A stretch of DNA of 10,100 nt, from positions 1 to 10,100 of the forward strand of contig CAYSIX010000157.1 in the NCBI GenBank assembly GCA_964431205.1, read 5' to 3'. Source of the stretch: CAYSIX01 sp964431205. GTDB lineage: Bacteria > Planctomycetota > Phycisphaerae > Phycisphaerales > Phycisphaeraceae. Below, in pieces: positions 7,423 through 10,100 of this stretch. A program made the position numbers and the translations under genes. The notes under the pieces were generated by a model. That model worked only from the letters and a program-made list of their open reading frames with translations. It did no database searches and was not told where the DNA came from. The first letter of the stretch is position 1. Each line of letters opens with the position of its first letter.

Positions 7423-7439
7423 CCGGCCAACCCGGCCGG
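7423..7439. repeat. Hairpin after pseudopilin 1
   Basis: CCGGCC (7423-7428) and GGCCGG (7434-7439) can pair across the five-base loop AACCC. No T-run follows, so it is at best a weak or factor-assisted terminator for the pseudopilin. A second imperfect hairpin, with arms around 7445-7450 and 7457-7464, lies just downstream. Confidence 0.4.
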
Positions 7440-7477
7440 TTAGGCTCGCCAACGTGGCGAAGCTGGGGAATCCCGCC

Positions 7478-7493
7478 CGCCCCGGGGCGCCCC
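7478..7493. repeat. Two overlapping palindromes followed by an A-run
   Basis: CGCCCCGGGGCG (7478-7489) and GGGGCGCCCC (7484-7493) are both perfect palindromes sharing six bases, followed by six A at 7494-7499. The shared strand means only one hairpin can form at a time. The A-run is on the wrong side for a plus-strand terminator. The AT-richer stretch behind it, about 7494-7560, is the likely promoter area of the secreted-protein gene, but no consensus boxes are convincing. Confidence 0.35.
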
Positions 7494-7612
7494 AAAAAAC
7501 GACAAGATTATCACGATTGGTGCTGGGCATCGGCCCTTTTCGGTGGTAATCTATGTTGAATGGGCCCGTGATCACGTCGTGCCGATCACATCGGATTCGT
7601 CCGCGAGGCCGG

Positions 7613-7619
7613 GGAGGAG
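7613..7619 (+). promoter_or_regulatory. Ribosome binding site of the basic secreted protein
   Basis: GGAGGAG, within a longer purine run GGGGAGGAGAAAA, lies six bases before ATG 7626. It is strong and supports 7626 as the start. Confidence 0.75.
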
Positions 7620-7625
7620 AAAACC

Positions 7626-8096
7626 ATGAAAACGTTCAGGCCGTATTGGTCGCGTGTCCGTGTGATGCCGGTGCTGTTTGCGGCGATGCTGATCACCGCC
7701 ATGGCGGTGCCCGCCGCCCTCGACGCCGCCCCGCGTCGCAAGGCCAACCCGCTGGGCAATTACAAGATCCTGTTCAAGGGCAAGACGACCTCCGGCGGTC
7801 AGGTCACCACGCCCGACCTGACGATCCGCAACATCAAGGGCAAGCTCGGCCGCCAGCGGCAGCGCGGCGTCGACCCCAACCAGATCCATCGCTGGAACAT
7901 CAAGCTCAGCAAGCCGATCTCGCCCAAGAAGGCGAGGCAGAAGTTCAAGGGCGCCGGCAAGGTGCGAACCCCGATCGGCACCTTCAACGTGCGGTTCAAC
8001 GGGACCGCCGCCAACGGCAAGATCCGCGGCAAGGCCCGCGCTAAGCTCGGTAACATCGTGACCACGGGTCGGTTCAACGGTAGGAAGAGAAGCTGA
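7626..8096 (+). CDS. Small, highly basic secreted protein of unknown function
   Basis: I do not recognise a family. The 156-residue product begins with a clear Sec-type signal: a basic start, a hydrophobic core VMPVLFAAMLITAMAV (13-28), and a probable cut near ALDAA|PR at 35/36. By my count the mature part, about 121 residues, has 32 Lys/Arg, only two Asp and no Glu. It has no cysteines, so no disulfides. The pattern is short alternating hydrophobic/basic strands separated by Gly-Lys or Asn-Gly turns, such as YKILFKGK (46-53), LTIRNIKGKL (65-74), FNVRFNG (120-126) and GRFNGRK (148-154), suggesting an all-beta protein. RFNG recurs at 123-126 and 149-152. It could bind acidic polysaccharide, nucleic acid or the cell envelope, but that is speculation from charge. 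It stands between two paralogous pseudopilin genes and ends in its own terminator. Confidence 0.75.
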   Translation: MKTFRPYWSRVRVMPVLFAAMLITAMAVPAALDAAPRRKANPLGNYKILFKGKTTSGGQVTTPDLTIRNIKGKLGRQRQRGVDPNQIHRWNIKLSKPISPKKARQKFKGAGKVRTPIGTFNVRFNGTAANGKIRGKARAKLGNIVTTGRFNGRKRS

Positions 8097-8152
8097 ACGG
8101 TCTGTCGTGATCGCCCCGGTCCATCTCAACGGACCATGCTGGAGGAGGAGGG

Positions 8153-8188
8153 CAACCCCGTGTCGAACGGCCCGGGGTTGTTCTTTTT
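8153..8188 (+). terminator. Intrinsic terminator after the basic secreted protein
   Basis: CAACCCCG (8153-8160) pairs perfectly with CGGGGTTG (8173-8180) across a 12-base loop, followed by TTCTTTTT (8181-8188). It lies 57 bases after the stop codon. It separates the secreted-protein transcript from the second pseudopilin gene, which must then have its own promoter downstream of about 8189. Confidence 0.8.
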
Positions 8189-8241
8189 CGTTGCACGACG
8201 CGCTGATCACCGAATACAGGTTCAGCGTTCGGGATTCAGCC

Positions 8242-8808
8242 ATGGCTCATCGTCGGCCTCACGCGTTTTCGCTGATCGAGCTCGGTCTCGCCGTCGCACT
8301 GGCGGCGATCCTCACGCTCGCGATCGTCGTCGCGGCGCACGCCGCCCGCCGCCGCGCCCACCACGCCGCCTGCCTGCACCACGCCGGCCAGCTCGTCTTC
8401 GCGTTCCACCGTTACGCCGCCGACCACGCCGGCTTCCTCCCGCCCGACGACGACGTCGACTGGTGGGACCGTGTCACGCCTCACCTGCCCACGCCCGACA
8501 TGCTCGTCTGCCCCGCCGATCCCGACTTCGCCGACGCGCCCGACGGCCTCAGCTACTTCTGGCGCGAGAACCACGTCATCGACCTCGACGACCTCGCCGC
8601 CCACGGCCGGGACGCCAGCCGCCCCGAACCCTACAGCTTCAGCGGCCGGCACCGCGACACCATCGGCGACCCGACGCTGATCACGGTGTTCGAGGAGCTG
8701 GCGGAAATGCACCGGCCCGATCGGCTCAACGCCGCCACGTTCGCCGGGGATGCGCGAAGCGTCACGATGGCCGAGCTCGAGGCGGACCTGCGACGCCGCG
8801 TCGAGTGA
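8242..8808 (+). CDS. Pseudopilin-like protein (paralogue 2), with Ala before the cleavage site
   Basis: From ATG 8242 the product has 188 residues. The N-terminus MAHRRPHA|FSLIELGLAVALAAILTLAIVVAA is a prepilin-type signal with E13 at +5, but the residue before the predicted cut is Ala (A8) instead of the usual Gly. After the helix comes an Arg/His-rich linker (36-47). It then shares with the gene at 6833 the cysteine at the start of the soluble part (C44), WWD/EWD, LVCPADPD (88-95), DGLSY (101-105), an FEELAEMHRPDRLNAAT block (150-166) and MAELEADL near the end. These are clear paralogues. An insertion of roughly 15-20 residues between DGLSY and FEE distinguishes the two. The start at 8242 is preferred over ATG 8107, whose frame would run through the terminator and put 46 unrelated residues before the signal. 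No Shine-Dalgarno site is seen. Confidence 0.82.
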   Translation: MAHRRPHAFSLIELGLAVALAAILTLAIVVAAHAARRRAHHAACLHHAGQLVFAFHRYAADHAGFLPPDDDVDWWDRVTPHLPTPDMLVCPADPDFADAPDGLSYFWRENHVIDLDDLAAHGRDASRPEPYSFSGRHRDTIGDPTLITVFEELAEMHRPDRLNAATFAGDARSVTMAELEADLRRRVE

Positions 8809-9065
8809 ACGCGATCGACTCGCGCCGCGGCCGGGGCGATCCGCGCCGCCGGTGACGCCGATCAGCCGAATTTTCGAGCTGGCTGCAAGATACCGGGCGC
8901 TTGAGGACATTTACTTTGGGTGCCGGGGGGTGGATGTGCGCCGCGGTCACGGTGTAAGATTTCTGTGATCGCAGTGGACAGCCCGCCGTCGGCGGCCTAG
9001 AAGTGTGATACGTGGGGCTATTGGGGCTCTGTTGAACTATTTAACCTTCATGGAAGGAGAGAGAC
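8809..9065. other. 257-base intergenic leader region of the CHRD gene
   Basis: No gene is visible here. It has lower-GC patches at about 8866-8920 and 9030-9050. An inverted repeat CCGCCG-T-CGGCGG lies at 8983-8995. Two TGTGAT hexamers stand 40 bases apart at 8964-8969 and 9004-9009, and a TAAGAT hexamer at 8955-8960 could be a -10 box. No T-run terminator for the upstream pseudopilin was found. The promoter of the CHRD gene must lie in this region, but I cannot place it with confidence. Confidence 0.4.
9054..9060 (+). promoter_or_regulatory. Ribosome binding site that decides the GTG start of the CHRD gene
   Basis: AAGGAGA ends five bases before GTG 9066. The nearby ATG at 9050 is in another frame and overlaps this site, so GTG is the start. 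Confidence 0.8.
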
Positions 9066-9596
9066 GTGAGGCGCATTCTGGCATCAGCAGGCGTAGGGGT
9101 GGCTTTGGCGATCGGTGGTGCCGCCGATGGCGCGGTGGTGGAGTTTGACTTCCCGATCACGGTGAGCCAGGAAGTGCCGGCACCGACGGTCCCGGACACC
9201 CCGGTCGAACCGGCCGGCGTCGGGCACGTCACGCTCGACACCGACACCAACGAGCTGTCGTGGGAGATCGTGTATGCCGGGCTCAGCGGCGATATCGTCT
9301 CCCCCGGGGCGCACTTCCACGGCCCGGCGGAGATCGGTGAGACGGCCGGCATTGAGGTCTTCATCGTCGGCGGCGACGGCGCCGCGATCCCCCAGCCGCC
9401 CAGCGGCACGCTCATCGGCTCGACCACCGTCACTGACGAGCAGGAGCAGCAGATCCTCGACGGCCTCTGGTACGTCAACATCCACACCGAGCTCAACGGG
9501 CCCGGTGAGATCCGCGGACAGGTCATCCCCGAGCCCGCCACCGCGGCGCTCGGCCTGATCGGCGCCACGCTGGTCACGCTCCGTCGACGTCGCTGA
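9066..9596 (+). CDS. Secreted CHRD-domain protein with PEP-CTERM sorting tail
   Basis: The 176-residue product starts at GTG 9066. Residues 1-23 are a Sec signal (MRRILASAGVGVALAIGGAADGA). Residues about 29-153 match the CHRD domain: a VSQEVPAP opening (33-40), GVGHVTLDTDTNELSWEIVYAGLSG (51-75), GAHFHGPA (81-88) with two histidines at 83 and 85, LWYVNIHTELNGPGEIRGQV (134-153) with H140. CHRD domains occur in chordin and in many bacterial surface or exported proteins; the molecular function is unclear. The C-terminus is a PEP-CTERM anchor: PEP at 155-157, a hydrophobic helix of about 14 residues, then RRRR at the very end. It should be processed by an exosortase and end up outside the cytoplasm, possibly in an exopolysaccharide layer. 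No exosortase gene is in the window. Confidence 0.92.
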   Translation: MRRILASAGVGVALAIGGAADGAVVEFDFPITVSQEVPAPTVPDTPVEPAGVGHVTLDTDTNELSWEIVYAGLSGDIVSPGAHFHGPAEIGETAGIEVFIVGGDGAAIPQPPSGTLIGSTTVTDEQEQQILDGLWYVNIHTELNGPGEIRGQVIPEPATAALGLIGATLVTLRRRR

Positions 9597-9620
9597 ACGA
9601 GCGACCCGGGATTCCCTCCC

Positions 9621-9662
9621 AAAAACGCGCGGCTCACGGCGACCCGTGAGCCGCGATTTTTT
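9621..9662. terminator. Strong, probably bidirectional intrinsic terminator
   Basis: A perfect 12-bp stem is formed by 9628-9639 and 9644-9655 around the loop CGAC. On the plus strand it is followed by A then six T (9657-9662). On the minus strand the stem is followed by CG and five T, from AAAAA at 9621-9625. It sits 25 bases after the CHRD stop and can also end the converging CPBP transcript. Confidence 0.93.
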
Positions 9663-9742
9663 GCGCAGGTTTTGTCCGCGCCGCCTTATGGAACCCCGTG
9701 AGCGGTGCCGGACACACTCCCCCAGGGACGTGCGTATCTCGA

Positions 9743-9783
9743 GCGGCGATCGGGCTCGCGGCTCGATCTCGCCCGATCAGCCG
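9743..9783. repeat. Imperfect inverted repeat overlapping the CPBP stop codon
   Basis: GATCGGGC (9748-9755) pairs with GCCCGATC (9771-9778) across 15 bases. The stem extends by CGGC/GCCG (9744-9747 and 9780-9783) with one bulged A at 9779. It overlaps the CPBP stop codon (complement of 9777-9779). With no T-run it is not an obvious terminator; it may protect the 3' end of the transcript. Confidence 0.4.
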
Positions 9784-10076
9784 AACAGGATCAGGTACCC
9801 CACCGCAAAGACTCCGACGTCCGCCCACGCGTGGCTGATCCAGCCCGGCCAGATGCTGCCGTACCACAGGTACAGCACCGACCAGGTCAGCCCCCCGACG
9901 CACACGCCCAGCGACGCCAGCGCGGTGATCCGCCCGTCCCAGCCGAAGTTGATCCCCACCGCGAAGACGTGGTGCAGCGTGAACGCCAGCGCCGCGGCGA
10001 CGACCGCCAGCGTCCGCGGCAGCAGCACCTCGAACTTGCGGTACACGAACCACCGCCAGACGTACTCCTCGAGCAC
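9777..10076 (-). CDS. CPBP-family intramembrane metalloprotease, C-terminal part; N-terminal side interrupted
   Basis: From GTG 10076 the frame gives 99 residues holding the three CPBP (CAAX protease and bacteriocin-processing, Abi) motifs: LEEYVWRWF with E3-E4 and R8, FTLHHVF with H35/H36, and WISHAWAD with H82 and D86. These are the metal-binding and catalytic positions of this membrane-embedded protease family. Normal members have one or more membrane helices before the EExxxR block. Here the same frame continues only six more codons (WIFINS, which also look family-like) before TAA at 10095-10097, five bases from the window edge. The gene is therefore either a broken remnant, frameshifted, or affected by sequence error at the edge, and GTG 10076 is unlikely to be the ancestral start. 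Function and substrate are unknown. Confidence 0.72.
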   Translation of the reverse strand: MLEEYVWRWFVYRKFEVLLPRTLAVVAAALAFTLHHVFAVGINFGWDGRITALASLGVCVGGLTWSVLYLWYGSIWPGWISHAWADVGVFAVGYLILFG

Positions 10077-10100
10077 GCTGTTGATGAAGATCCATTACAG

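Noticed and set aside
7478..7499. Palindromes plus A-run as a terminator
   Set aside because: The run is A, not T, after the stem on the plus strand, and there is no minus-strand gene in this stretch to terminate.
8107..8241. N-terminal extension of pseudopilin 2 from ATG 8107
   Set aside because: The extension runs through an intrinsic terminator and would place 46 unrelated residues before a prepilin signal that should be N-terminal.
8918..8945. Sigma-54 type promoter upstream of the CHRD/PEP-CTERM gene
   Set aside because: I looked because some PEP-CTERM genes use sigma-54, but I could not place GG and GC elements at proper spacing with the flanking consensus.
1..10100. CRISPR arrays, tRNA or rRNA genes, insertion sequences, prophage or integrase genes
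   Set aside because: I saw no regularly spaced repeats, no cloverleaf-like sequence, no transposase or integrase motifs and no terminal repeats.

Overview
The window is GC-rich, densely coding DNA with two clearly lower-GC leader patches. The gene mix points to a free-living planctomycete, probably of the Phycisphaerae type. It holds a eukaryotic-type (GT3) glycogen synthase, a plant-like phosphofructokinase, two short pseudopilin-like proteins with the LVCPADPD motif, a CHRD-domain protein with a PEP-CTERM sorting tail, a Uma2 nuclease-fold protein and a GH172/DUF2961 enzyme. That placement is inference from gene content; the window has no rRNA or other phylogenetic marker.

Layout. Bases 1-331 are the C-terminus of a DUF2961/GH172-like glycoside hydrolase. 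Converging on it from the minus strand is a probable two-gene unit, read from 3460 down to 367: an ATP-type 6-phosphofructokinase followed by a Kef/YbaL-type cation:proton antiporter with a C-terminal nucleotide-binding domain. A 94-base divergent region with a 12-base palindrome separates the phosphofructokinase from a plus-strand pair: a cytoplasmic thioredoxin-like protein with a textbook ribosome binding site, then the GT3 glycogen synthase. A glycolytic entry enzyme and a glycogen-building enzyme are therefore side by side.

From 6184 to 8808 lies a second block. A minus-strand Uma2 protein shares a very short promoter region with a plus-strand pseudopilin. Then come a small, extremely basic secreted protein of unknown function, closed by a good intrinsic terminator, and a second pseudopilin that is a clear paralogue of the first. 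The two paralogues bracket the secreted protein. No other type II secretion or pilus genes are present.

The last part, 8809-10100, holds a GTG-started CHRD/PEP-CTERM secreted protein. A perfect 12-bp-stem terminator that looks bidirectional follows it. A converging minus-strand CPBP-family intramembrane protease gene comes last; its frame is closed by a stop codon just before the catalytic motif, a few bases from the window edge.

I found no CRISPR array, tRNA, rRNA, insertion sequence or defence island. No complete new system is evident. The best leads are the pseudopilin / basic secreted protein / pseudopilin arrangement, the partly degraded allosteric arginine cluster and odd N-terminal tail of the glycogen synthase, and the interrupted CPBP gene.
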